Part shown: positions 15,696-23,989 of the stretch, in pieces | How positions within the stretch are numbered: position 1 is the stretch's first letter | How the letters are laid out: each line of letters starts with the position of its first letter | From: Bacteroidales bacterium | Lineage (GTDB): Bacteria; Bacteroidota; Bacteroidia; Bacteroidales; UBA932 | Length of the DNA stretch: 41,848 bases | Direction of reading: 5' to 3' | NCBI GenBank assembly: GCA_015060325.1 | Contig: SUYQ01000020.1 | Span: forward strand, 10,307 to 52,154 | Made by a program: the position numbers and the translations under genes | Notes under the pieces: model-generated | Database searches by the model: none | What the model was told of the DNA's origin: nothing | What the model saw: the letters and a program-made list of their open reading frames with translations, nothing else

Positions 15696-16790
15696 ATGAA
15701 AACGACTCTCAGATTAATTTTGTGCATTATCATAGTATGCGTGTGCGCATGTAGAAACGACAGATGTGTGAACGACAGGTGTACAATCACAGGAAATGTA
15801 TCAGGACTTGATGGCGAAGGATGGATATTGCTGGAAGATGTATGGAATGACTATAATGTCATTGACTCCGTCAGATATGATGATGGCATATTCAATTTTG
15901 ATATTGACAAAGTAGGTTTTGAAACATTTGTATGCTTGGAATACATACCGGATGAGGATCCGGATGATGGAATGGATTTCAGAAGATTTCTTCTGGAGCC
16001 GGGCAACATTAAAGTAGAAGGAGGCCTGATGTCTGACAGATGGTCGGGAGTGACGGGTAGCCCGATGAATGAAATCATGAGAAAATATCGACAGGAAGCA
16101 TCCAAGTATTATCAGAATTATTCAAGACCTGAGGCAGTTGCTAAAGCAAATGCATTAATGAAGGACATCTTCGAAGGAGATTTAACTGACGCATGTAGAT
16201 TGGCTCTGATTGACAATCAGAGCATGTCCTATCCGTCTGTATTGCTCCTGGATCAGATGGATAAATTGTCTGACGATTATAAATCGCTGGATAAGACAAA
16301 ACAGTTGAAAACACAGCTGGAAGGAAGAGTGCTGACTGAGCCTCAGGTAGAGGGCTCAGATATAGTTCCATACTATATTGATTTTACACAGACTGACCTG
16401 AACGGAAAGCCTTTAAGCCTTAAATCTGTTGTTGAAGATTCTGCAAATCGATATGTGCTGGTCGACTTCTGGGCTACATGGTGCGGCCCGTGTCGAGACG
16501 AGATTCCCAATCTCATAAAAGCATATGAGATGTTCAAGGATAAAGGTTTTGAGATTCTGGGAGTCTCCTGTGATTATGATGTGAATGACTGTAAGCTTTA
16601 TGTTGAATCCAAAGGCTTGAACTGGATACATGTCTGTGAGGGCAAAGGACATGCAATAGAGCCATGGACTCTGTACGGCCTTATCGGAATCCCGGATAAT
16701 GTTCTGATTGACTGTAAGACAGGTATAATCATCCGTAGAAACTTAAGAGGTGATGTCTTGATTGATGTTCTTTCTGACCTGTTGATGTAA
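15696..16790 (+). CDS. TlpA-like thioredoxin-fold lipoprotein with N-terminal DUF4369-like domain, copy 1
   Basis: Starting at ATG 15696 this encodes 364 residues: a lipoprotein signal ending in CVCAC, a beta-rich N-terminal domain (ITGNVSGLDGEGWILL onward) of the DUF4369 kind, a helical middle and a C-terminal thioredoxin-like domain. The active site is WATWCGPCRDE near residues 262-272. Such proteins are membrane-anchored periplasmic disulfide reductases. A long frame from 15438 is rejected because it runs within the preceding permease. It lies 32 bp after permease 2 and its stop is 3 bp before permease 3, so it is cotranscribed with them. A related gene lies at 23990. Substrates may be cysteines in the periplasmic parts of the permeases or in the exported product; this is a guess. 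Confidence 0.87.
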   Translation: MKTTLRLILCIIIVCVCACRNDRCVNDRCTITGNVSGLDGEGWILLEDVWNDYNVIDSVRYDDGIFNFDIDKVGFETFVCLEYIPDEDPDDGMDFRRFLLEPGNIKVEGGLMSDRWSGVTGSPMNEIMRKYRQEASKYYQNYSRPEAVAKANALMKDIFEGDLTDACRLALIDNQSMSYPSVLLLDQMDKLSDDYKSLDKTKQLKTQLEGRVLTEPQVEGSDIVPYYIDFTQTDLNGKPLSLKSVVEDSANRYVLVDFWATWCGPCRDEIPNLIKAYEMFKDKGFEILGVSCDYDVNDCKLYVESKGLNWIHVCEGKGHAIEPWTLYGLIGIPDNVLIDCKTGIIIRRNLRGDVLIDVLSDLLM

Positions 16791-16793
16791 CCT

Positions 16794-19052
16794 ATGAAAA
16801 GTTATTTAAGATTTCTTTCCCGAAACAAGCTGTACACCGCCATCGAGGTGGTGGGCTTGAGTGTCGCATTGGCGTTTGTGATTCTGCTAAGTTCATATAT
16901 TATTGACAGCATCTCATACGACAAAGATATTGATGACAAGGATGACATTTATATTTGCCACTTTACAAATAAGGCAAGTTCATTCAATGTCCTTGGCAAT
17001 TCTTTTGAAAAATGTCCGGAAGTAGAAGATTATTGTCAGTTTACTGAACTGCATCTACATTTATCTGCGGATGGCAATGAATTCGAAGATGATGTCCTTG
17101 CTGTCAGCAGTAATTTTTTCGAATTTCTGCCATATAAGTTGAATCAAGGAAAAGCCGCTGATGTATTAGCAAATAATCATGCTGCTGTCGTCTCCGAGTC
17201 TTTTGCAGACAGGATGTTTCCTGGAGATAGCCCTATCGGAAAACAGGTGGTCTGCAGTATGGACGATGGCAGTGTCAATTTGACGATCTCCGGTGTCTTT
17301 GAAGATGTGGAAAAGACACAGATCCTGAACGCTGATATTGTCATAAATCAGAATTTCTATGATTATCAGAAAGATGCCCTTTTCCCGTGCGGAAACCTGC
17401 TTCATATAAGTGACGATGCGAATCTTACTGAACTGGCAGAACGCATATACAATGGATGCGAAGCATTTATGTTTACAGAAAAGCTGGCGCCAAAACTGAC
17501 ATTTACAAAATTAAGTGATCTTGATGTCAATATTGGAGATCCAGTTCCTTTTGAAAATTTGTATGATCGGACTTTGCAAAAGACATTCACATTATTCTGT
17601 GTCATTCTGCTGGTTTTCGCCATCCTTAACTATATATTCCTGACATTGGCATTTTCTCGTTTCAGGATTAAAGAGCTTTCAATACGGATGCTGCTTGGCA
17701 CAAACAAGTTTGGGGTATCGGTTAGAGTCATAGTAGAATCCTTGATGCTGACGTCCGTAGCATTCGGATTGGGAATAATTCTGGCATTGGCCCTTGAAGG
17801 TTCGGCGTCAGAACTTCTTCGCTGCAATATTGACATCTTCTGCAATACCGCTGAAGTCGTTTGGGCTATCATGATAATTGTCTTTACGTCCCTGCTGTCC
17901 GGAATAGTGCCAGCCCTCAGCTCGACACTCATTGATCCTATCAATGCTGTGAAAGGAGAGACGAGAAGGGCGGACAAGGCGTTCTTTGCCAAGGCATTCA
18001 TAGGAATCCAAGGCGGCATTTGTATTATCATCATATCAATTGCGACAGCTATGTTCTTCCAGACTCGAAAGATGATTGATGCCCCACTTGGTTATGACAC
18101 TGAGAGAGTGATTACGTTGCAAGGATGTGATGGGCTCGATATCGAGAATCATCTTGGTAACCTCCCATGCGTGAAAAGCATCGGCAAAATAGGAAGATCT
18201 CCCATACAGTTAAGTTCCGGATCCACCCAGGCACGTGTCGGTAATGACATGATAAAACTAAACCGGTTGGATTGTAGCGTTTCGGCACTGGAAGTTCTCG
18301 GAATAGAGATTGTGGAACAATTCAATAGCGAGATAAATGTATGGGATAAATTCATTTCTGAAAGCGGATACCAGAGCATTCTGAAGTCTTACGATGTTCA
18401 AGGCATTGATCCGGAGAATATAAAGTCCGTCTGCTCAGGAGTCGTAAAAGACTTTAGATTTGGTAATATCACCACTGAAATGGACGGCGTGAACTGCATT
18501 ACGATTATGCCGTCTGACTGGATTCCGATATATGTCATAAAATGTAATACAGATGAACATCAGGCGATTGCAGAAATCTCCAATAGATTGAGAGAAGTCT
18601 CTATCAATGATTTCGAGATTTCAAGTATTACAGATCAATTGCAGGAAACCTTCATCAAAGAAAAGAACTCCATTGTGATGATCAGTACTTTTGCTCTTCT
18701 TTGTGTATTGCTGACCATTATGGCAATTGTGGCGATCAGCAGCTATTACTCTCAGATGAAGACTCACGACACAGCCATCCATAAAGTATTCGGCGCGTCA
18801 CAGAAAAAAGTCTTTTGGGATATGGTATGGAACTTTACAGTTCCAATATTGATTACATCTGTCATAGCTGTTCCAGTTGCCTATCTCTACATTGATAAAT
18901 GGCTGCAAAGCTATCCGGTTCGCATAGATAATACATTTTGGATTTACATCGGATCTCTATCCCTGGTGTTGATAATTGTTTTGGCCTCCATCACATTACA
19001 GGCTCTCCGCCTCATGCGCACCAACCCGGCCGATGCGCTGAAGAAGGAGTGA
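16794..19052 (+). CDS. FtsX/MacB-type ABC permease, paralogue 3
   Basis: The 752-residue protein follows the paralogue plan with the shortest periplasmic domains of the four. The start MKSYLRFLSRNKLYTAIEVV and the end MRTNPADALKKE are shared. The interior is visibly more AT-rich (many GAT, AAT and TTT codons) than the GC-rich last 50 bases, which match the other paralogues nearly base for base. This points to gene conversion of the ends or separate origin of the interior. Membrane blocks are near 21-40, 275-400, 420-440 and 640-745; IHKVFGASQKKVFW is the expected coupling region. It starts 3 bp after the TlpA-like gene. Confidence 0.9.
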   Translation: MKSYLRFLSRNKLYTAIEVVGLSVALAFVILLSSYIIDSISYDKDIDDKDDIYICHFTNKASSFNVLGNSFEKCPEVEDYCQFTELHLHLSADGNEFEDDVLAVSSNFFEFLPYKLNQGKAADVLANNHAAVVSESFADRMFPGDSPIGKQVVCSMDDGSVNLTISGVFEDVEKTQILNADIVINQNFYDYQKDALFPCGNLLHISDDANLTELAERIYNGCEAFMFTEKLAPKLTFTKLSDLDVNIGDPVPFENLYDRTLQKTFTLFCVILLVFAILNYIFLTLAFSRFRIKELSIRMLLGTNKFGVSVRVIVESLMLTSVAFGLGIILALALEGSASELLRCNIDIFCNTAEVVWAIMIIVFTSLLSGIVPALSSTLIDPINAVKGETRRADKAFFAKAFIGIQGGICIIIISIATAMFFQTRKMIDAPLGYDTERVITLQGCDGLDIENHLGNLPCVKSIGKIGRSPIQLSSGSTQARVGNDMIKLNRLDCSVSALEVLGIEIVEQFNSEINVWDKFISESGYQSILKSYDVQGIDPENIKSVCSGVVKDFRFGNITTEMDGVNCITIMPSDWIPIYVIKCNTDEHQAIAEISNRLREVSINDFEISSITDQLQETFIKEKNSIVMISTFALLCVLLTIMAIVAISSYYSQMKTHDTAIHKVFGASQKKVFWDMVWNFTVPILITSVIAVPVAYLYIDKWLQSYPVRIDNTFWIYIGSLSLVLIIVLASITLQALRLMRTNPADALKKE

Positions 19053-19336
19053 TGCCCGGTCGGAGCCGGGCATGACGGAAAGGATCAAGCCGGGCATGAC
19101 GAACAGGATCAGGCCGAACATGAGGGAAATGACAGACAGGATGACGGACAGAACGTCATCCCCGACCAGTTGCCACACCGTCATCCCCGACCAGATCGGG
19201 GATCTCATAGCAGGGCAAGATACTGGCGGATAACGGCCTGACCAGCAGCCACTTACGCAAACCCCGTGCTCCCCTTTGACGGCACGCACTTTAAGGAAAA
19301 CATTGATACACTGGCAGTTACGCACCAGGCATAAAA
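19053..19336. repeat. intergenic repeat block after permease 3 (copy A)
   Basis: Directly after the stop codon come tandem 21-24-bp units of the type GGATCAAGCCGGGCATGACG (19053-19110), then CGTCATCCCCGACCAG words (19151-19205), then CACTTACGCAAACCCCGTGC (19252-19271) and GTTACGCACCAGGCATAAAA. The same succession follows permease 4 at 23386-23640, where the last ~140 bp are nearly identical. No gene is present in this spacer. Confidence 0.8.
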
Positions 19337-19346
19337 CAAATATATT

Positions 19347-20063
19347 ATGAAAACAACCAAACTATTACTTATTGCAGCACTCGCTTTTGCGGGGACTGCC
19401 TTGCAGGCACAGGAAGTGAAACCGGTAGAGGCATCGGTGGAGGATTATATAGCCCTCCTGAATCAGAATGGATATCAGGCATATTCATTAGACATCTCAC
19501 ACTTGAAAGACACTACGTACAACATCATGTTCGAGGTAAGGGAATATGTTGCAGGCAATCCTGAACCGATCAAAGTGACGCAATATGGACATGGACTTCA
19601 GAACAGGACTATGATCGAGGATTTCATGTGGAGAGAGCTGAGTGAAGAGGAACTATCTGAAATCAAAGCAGCATCCATAGACTTTGAAAGCGGGGTCTTT
19701 TCGCGTGCTGATAAGATCACGGTCGGATTTCTTCCGTGCAAGAATGATTCGACTGAGATAGGCCGGTTATTCGTTGAGAATCAGGGTAATGTCGGATTCA
19801 GCCTGAAGCTGAAACCCATCGATCATAAAGGAGTATACGACGACGATGTGATTTATAACTATAACACATTACCTTTCAAGGCTTCCGCATTCGAAGAAGG
19901 AAAATTCATTCCTCTTGCAACATATGCATCATTCTGGTTCGATGAAAGATTCAACATCATCAGGTTCTGCGGTGCTGAAGAAGTCGACCCGGACATGACG
20001 ACCGACATCCTTGAAGAAACTCCGCACTACTTCGTGATAGGCGTGATCTTCAGCAAGGAATAG
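19347..20063 (+). CDS. secreted protein of unknown function
   Basis: The 238-residue protein has a signal peptide (residues 1-22, MKTTKLLLIAALAFAGTALQ) and a soluble mature part without further membrane helices, rich in charged and aromatic residues. It ends HYFVIGVIFSKE. It may belong to one of the Bacteroides-specific DUF families (DUF5041 came to mind), but that cannot be confirmed by eye. The first 66 bases are repeated almost exactly at 23649, in front of a much shorter reading frame. Its place among the permeases suggests a periplasmic partner or cargo, an inference from position only. Confidence 0.7.
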   Translation: MKTTKLLLIAALAFAGTALQAQEVKPVEASVEDYIALLNQNGYQAYSLDISHLKDTTYNIMFEVREYVAGNPEPIKVTQYGHGLQNRTMIEDFMWRELSEEELSEIKAASIDFESGVFSRADKITVGFLPCKNDSTEIGRLFVENQGNVGFSLKLKPIDHKGVYDDDVIYNYNTLPFKASAFEEGKFIPLATYASFWFDERFNIIRFCGAEEVDPDMTTDILEETPHYFVIGVIFSKE

Positions 20064-20200
20064 ATGCCCGGTCGGAGCCGGGCATGACGGAAAGGATCAA
20101 GCCGGGCATGACGGAAAGGATCAAGCCGGGCATCACGGGCCACACCGTCATCCTCGACATGACGACCAGAACGTCATCCCCGACCTGGTCGGGGATCCCC
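20064..20200. repeat. intergenic repeat block (copy B, short)
   Basis: After the stop codon lie two to three tandem units of the type GGATCAAGCCGGGCATGACG (20066-20132), then CACCGTCATCCTCGACATGA and a CGTCATCCCCGACC / GGTCGGGGATC hairpin (about 20170-20198). The block matches the first half of the blocks at 19053 and 23386 but lacks the CACTTACGCAAAC half. Confidence 0.75.
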
Positions 20201-20257
20201 AAAGTTCTTTGACATACTGAAAACAAGACGAAAGAAGTGTGAATATCCGCACGGCAT

Positions 20258-20287
20258 TTGCATTGATTGCAGAAATTCGTATATTTG
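20258..20287 (+). promoter_or_regulatory. promoter of the MNT-HEPN pair
   Basis: TTG (20258-20260), a 19-nt spacer and TATATTTG (20280-20287) form a full match to the Bacteroidetes promoter. Transcription should begin at about 20293-20295, at or just before the antitoxin start codon, so the message is probably leaderless or has only a few untranslated bases. It shows that the pair has its own promoter inside the permease locus. Confidence 0.7.
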
Positions 20288-20292
20288 CGAAA

Positions 20293-20601
20293 ATGGTTGC
20301 TATGAAGTTGATTCAGAGACATATTTCACAAATAGCTGCCTTGTGTGAAAAGCACAAGGTAAAGAGTCTATATGTATTCGGATCAGTGTTGACAGACCGT
20401 TTTAACAATGACAGCGACATTGATTTTGTCGTAATTTTCGACAAGGCTGGAGTTGAAGATTATTTTGACAATTACTTTGATTTCAAATATGCCCTTCAGG
20501 ACCTGTTGCATAGAGAAGTAGACTTGGTGGAAGACCAGACTATCAGAAACAAATACCTTCGCCAGAATGTGGATGCATCAAAACAGTTGATATATGGATA
20601 A
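20293..20601 (+). CDS. mntA: MntA-type nucleotidyltransferase antitoxin
   Basis: Starting at 20293 gives 102 residues; ATG 20302 would give 99, and both are compatible with the promoter just upstream. It is a minimal nucleotidyltransferase: YVFGSVLTDRFNNDSDIDF carries the GSx10DxD catalytic motif with the two metal-binding Asp residues, and a later VDLVED supplies the third carboxylate. Minimal nucleotidyltransferases next to HEPN genes are antitoxins; the studied MntA neutralises HepT by adding AMP units to a tyrosine of the toxin. The gene overlaps the HEPN gene by 8 bp, so the pair is translationally coupled. Confidence 0.88.
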   Translation: MVAMKLIQRHISQIAALCEKHKVKSLYVFGSVLTDRFNNDSDIDFVVIFDKAGVEDYFDNYFDFKYALQDLLHREVDLVEDQTIRNKYLRQNVDASKQLIYG

Positions 20602-20926
20602 CACCAACAAACACCTTCAGGACATATTGACAGCAATAGAAGAAATCGATTCATTTTTCGGAGCTGAACATAAGCTGTTCAATGAATTCGCTGAAAATCT
20701 TTGTCTACGTAGAGCCGTAGAGAGAAACATTGAAGTAATCGGTGAGGCCATGAATCGCATTCTTAAATCCAATGCTGATGTTCAGATATCCAATGCGCGC
20801 AAGATTGTCGATGCCAGAAACTACATCATCCACGGTTATGACAGTCTTTCAGTTGACATCCTTTGGAGTATTGTAATCAACCATCTTCCGAAATTGAAAG
20901 TTGAAGTAACCGAGTTGCTTAAATAG
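20594..20926 (+). CDS. hepT: HepT-type HEPN ribonuclease toxin (DUF86)
   Basis: The 110-residue all-helical protein carries the HEPN motif RNYIIHGY (75-82), which fits RX4HXY: Arg75 and His80 form the RNase site and Tyr82 is the residue modified by MntA in the studied system. The central ERNIEVIGEAMNRI is also typical of DUF86. All three motif residues are present, so the toxin should be active. The pair is followed by a good intrinsic terminator and is a self-contained module lodged between permease genes 3 and 4. Confidence 0.9.
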   Translation: MDNTNKHLQDILTAIEEIDSFFGAEHKLFNEFAENLCLRRAVERNIEVIGEAMNRILKSNADVQISNARKIVDARNYIIHGYDSLSVDILWSIVINHLPKLKVEVTELLK

Positions 20927-20948
20927 AACATAAACATACATTCTTTCG

Positions 20949-20981
20949 TCCCGATGCCCACAGCGTCGGGATTTTGTTTTT
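20949..20981 (+). terminator. intrinsic terminator after the MNT-HEPN pair
   Basis: The stem TCCCGATGC (20949-20957) with GCGTCGGGA (20963-20971), one G-U pair and a 5-nt loop, is followed by TTTTGTTTTT. It lies 22 bp past the HepT stop codon and separates the pair from permease 4. Confidence 0.8.
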
Positions 20982-21060
20982 CAGTATAGATAGCTCGAAC
21001 TCAAACCTATCCGGGAAAATGCATGAAATACCGGACGGAAAAAATGAAATGCAAAACAAC

Positions 21061-23385
21061 ATGAAAAGTTACCTGAGATTCCTGAGCCGAAACAAACTGT
21101 ACACCGCCATCATGACGGTGGGGTTGAGCGGCGCGCTGGCGTTCGTGATACTTATGGGCTGTTTTGTGTGGCAGCAGGGTTCTGTGGGGAGGCAATATCC
21201 GGATTTCAAGAGAATATATTGTGCAGGATATTGCAACAGTACATTTTCAAGCGTCAGGTTCAGCAATATCATTTCCGGACAGATTCCGGAAATAGAGCAG
21301 ACCGTCAATATCGTGCTTTACGAGGGACTTATGGATGAATCCATCGGAAGAGGTGCCTATATGGCTGTGTCGCCGGATTTCTTTGAAATGTTCCCATGCA
21401 GGTTCATTGCTGGAAACCACGATGCACTGGAAGATGTTTCCAATGTAATCATTACTGAAAGCATGGCGGAGAAGTTCGGAGGAAAGGATGCTTTGGGAAA
21501 AGATTTTCATATCAACACTGACCGATACACGATTGGTGCGATAATAGAGGATCAGATGTATTCTATCTTCGATTCGCAATATAAGGTATTCGTGAGTCTG
21601 GAGCACCCGGATTTCACTTTCTTTAAAAATACGGATGAGTACCAGGGAGCGGCAGACGGCAATACTCTTACTTTCCATAAAGTCAGAAAGGGAGCAGATG
21701 TCGGTGAGATAAGAAGGAAGATTAATGAGATCAATGACAGTTATCTGATCCGGGATGAAGACAAAGGCAAGGAACTGTACACCCTTACCAGGCTTGACAA
21801 GCTGTATTTTTCAGATTCGAATCAGGGACTCGGGCTCAAGAGAGGAAATGCGAAGATGATGATGGCGTTCAGCATAATCGCGTTATTCATTCTCATATCA
21901 GCCATATTCAATTACGTCAACCTAAGCACTGCATTGGCAGGTAAAAGAAGCAAGGAAATGGCCACCAGGATGCTGCTGGGTGACAGCCGGTTGAAGGTCA
22001 TGGGCATTTACATCAAGGAATCCCTGCTGATGACATTCGTGTGCATATGTCTGGCCTTCCTTATAGCGAAGGCATGTCTTCCATACATAAACAGACTCAT
22101 CGACTCCCCTGTCCCGGTGACGATAAGTTTCTCGCCATCGCAGATGATCCTCTATCTTCTGATCCTGATTGTGACGGGACTTTCATGTGGCATCATACCG
22201 GGAATGATATCCCTGGGTTTCAAACCGATAGATACCTTAAAAGGGAGTTTCAGATATCATAGCAAAAAGACATTAAGCAAGATATTCATCATCATCCAGA
22301 ACTGCATCGCAATAGTCCTGATTGCCGTATCCCTCGTAATGGGTTCGCAGATCAGACACATGATGAACATGCCGGTGCATGCAGACATCGACAGCCTGTA
22401 CATATGCAACACACAGACCTTCAATCCCGTATTTGAGGAGAAACTGCGCGGACTTCCATACGTTAGCGCCATAGGAAAGACATACGGAAGGCCTTGCGGA
22501 AACGCACTGAATAACGTCGTCGCATTGGATGAGAACTACACAAGTCTTGTCTCTCTTGGTGAGATACATTGCGATTCCACAGCATTCAGAATGTACGGTT
22601 TTGATGTGGTCAGAGATTATGGGCAGCCCGGAATGAGAGGAGCCTGGCTGACGGAAGGTGCGGTACAGGCACTTGGAATAAACCCCGATGCCCCGGTTCT
22701 GCCTTGTGAGATGGACCGCATGAATCAGGGATTCGAAGTCGCCGGCATCATTAAGGATTTCGCTTTACGGACAGCCATAAATCTTATTGAGGATGAGTAC
22801 GGAGCTGTATACGTGTACGACAACTGGCCACCTTTTGCAGGAGACTACATCGTGAAGATGAACAGCATTACAAAAGAGAACAAGAACGAGCTGCAAGAGT
22901 TAAGTGCTGAAGAAGCAAGGGATAATTTCGGACCGGATGTACGCGTCAATTCAGGGCTGCTTGAAGATCTCATCAAAGCCGACTATGCAAAGACGCTTGA
23001 TCAGCTGGCAATGGTGAATATCTTCATGGTCATAGCAATAATGCTATCGGCATTGGGACAGGTTGCCCTGAGTACATATTATGCATCGGAAAGGGAAAAA
23101 GAGATCGGTATCCGCAAGGTATTCGGAGGTACTGTGCGTAGCGAAAGTATCAGAAACATCCGGGAATACATGCTCTATTGCCTGATCGCGGCAGTGGTTG
23201 CAATCCCTGCAGCATGGGCAATAGCCGGGCGCTACCTTGAAGATTTTGCTTACAGGATGCCGCAGAAAGCATGGATATACATAGCAGCAACAGCCGCTGT
23301 GTCCGCCGTCTCCCTCATGGCCGTCCTCTGGCAGACCCTCCGCGCCGCCCGCACCAACCCGGCCGATGCGCTGAAGAAGGAATGA
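21061..23385 (+). CDS. FtsX/MacB-type ABC permease, paralogue 4
   Basis: The start at ATG 21061 (MKSYLRFLSRNKLYTAIMTV) gives 774 residues and matches the other paralogues; a longer frame from 20974 includes terminator sequence and is rejected. The plan is N-terminal helix, MacB-type periplasmic domain, helices from FSIIALFILISAIFNYVNLS, second periplasmic domain and three C-terminal helices ending ARTNPADALKKE. Its last ~60 bases match paralogue 1 closely, and its first ~60 match paralogue 2, a mosaic pattern. A terminator lies upstream, and no promoter was recognised in the 80 bp between; it may depend on readthrough. Confidence 0.9.
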   Translation: MKSYLRFLSRNKLYTAIMTVGLSGALAFVILMGCFVWQQGSVGRQYPDFKRIYCAGYCNSTFSSVRFSNIISGQIPEIEQTVNIVLYEGLMDESIGRGAYMAVSPDFFEMFPCRFIAGNHDALEDVSNVIITESMAEKFGGKDALGKDFHINTDRYTIGAIIEDQMYSIFDSQYKVFVSLEHPDFTFFKNTDEYQGAADGNTLTFHKVRKGADVGEIRRKINEINDSYLIRDEDKGKELYTLTRLDKLYFSDSNQGLGLKRGNAKMMMAFSIIALFILISAIFNYVNLSTALAGKRSKEMATRMLLGDSRLKVMGIYIKESLLMTFVCICLAFLIAKACLPYINRLIDSPVPVTISFSPSQMILYLLILIVTGLSCGIIPGMISLGFKPIDTLKGSFRYHSKKTLSKIFIIIQNCIAIVLIAVSLVMGSQIRHMMNMPVHADIDSLYICNTQTFNPVFEEKLRGLPYVSAIGKTYGRPCGNALNNVVALDENYTSLVSLGEIHCDSTAFRMYGFDVVRDYGQPGMRGAWLTEGAVQALGINPDAPVLPCEMDRMNQGFEVAGIIKDFALRTAINLIEDEYGAVYVYDNWPPFAGDYIVKMNSITKENKNELQELSAEEARDNFGPDVRVNSGLLEDLIKADYAKTLDQLAMVNIFMVIAIMLSALGQVALSTYYASEREKEIGIRKVFGGTVRSESIRNIREYMLYCLIAAVVAIPAAWAIAGRYLEDFAYRMPQKAWIYIAATAAVSAVSLMAVLWQTLRAARTNPADALKKE

Positions 23386-23640
23386 TGCCCGGTCTGAGCC
23401 GGGCATGACGGGATCCGACCGGGGATGACGATCGAGGTCGGGTATGACGGAAAGGATCAAGCCCGACCTGACGACCACACCGTCATCCCCGACCTGATCG
23501 GGGATCTCATAGCAGGGCAAGACACTGGCGGATAACGGCCTGACCAGCAGACGCTTACGCAAACCCCGTGCTCCCCTTGGACGGCACGCACTTTAAGTAA
23601 AATATTGATACACCGGCAGTTACGCACCAGGCATAAAACA
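23386..23640. repeat. intergenic repeat block after permease 4 (copy C)
   Basis: It contains degenerate CCGGGCATGACGG units, a GTCATCCCCGACCTGATC hairpin (about 23480-23507), then TCATAGCAGGGCAAGA, ACTGGCGGATAACGGCC and CTTACGCAAACCCCGTGCTC, ending in GTTACGCACCAGGCATAAAA. From about 23500 on it is nearly identical to 19193-19336, and the identity continues into the start of the next reading frame. Confidence 0.8.
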
Positions 23641-23648
23641 AATATATT

Positions 23649-23783
23649 ATGAAAACAACCAAACTATTACTCATTGCAGTACTCGCTGCTGCGGGAACTG
23701 CCTTGCAGGCACAGGAGCGTCGTGTCGATGACTACAAAGAGAAACAGGCAGCATTGCGCCAGAACATGCTGGTATTTAGATAA
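23649..23783 (+). CDS. 44-residue secreted peptide or truncated remnant
   Basis: The short frame encodes a signal peptide of 22 residues nearly identical to that of the secreted protein at 19347 (MKTTKLLLIAVLAAAGTALQ), then 22 residues: ERRVDDYKEKQ, AALRQNMLVFR. The V-D-D-Y stretch loosely matches VEDY of the longer protein. Its TAA stop is the first three bases of the inverted-repeat element at 23781-23894, so the frame seems to have been cut short by that element. It may be a decayed second copy of the 19347 gene or a real small secreted peptide. Confidence 0.5.
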   Translation: MKTTKLLLIAVLAAAGTALQAQERRVDDYKEKQAALRQNMLVFR

Positions 23784-23894
23784 TCGTCTCGTAAAAATAG
23801 CAGTTATTTTTCGAGACATTTACTAAACTTGTGTCAAATAGCAGAGTTTTACATATCGTCATGGAAAATCTGCACATTTTTTCGGAGACGATTT
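23781..23894. mobile_element. candidate miniature inverted-repeat element
   Basis: The ends TAATCGTCTCGTAAAAATAG and, reading inward from the right, TAAATCGTCTCCGAAAAAAT form terminal inverted repeats with an exact 9-bp core (AATCGTCTC at 23782-23790 and GAGACGATT at 23885-23893). The block is about 114 bp, AT-rich and unlike its surroundings, and holds two internal hairpins (23786-23816, and about 23840-23873). It has no reading frame. Its left end supplies the stop codon of the 44-residue frame. No clear target duplication is seen, and the family is not recognised. Confidence 0.5.
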
Positions 23895-23989
23895 AAGAAT
23901 GGAGGTGGTGACACTTGTATCGATACAGACAAGACGCAGAGAACGCTTTTTATCAGGACAGATTGTTCAACTTTTCGTCAGATAATTTC

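Noticed and set aside
20974..21060. N-terminal extension of permease 4
   Set aside because: It covers terminator sequence and lacks similarity to the other paralogues, which all start MKSYLRFL.
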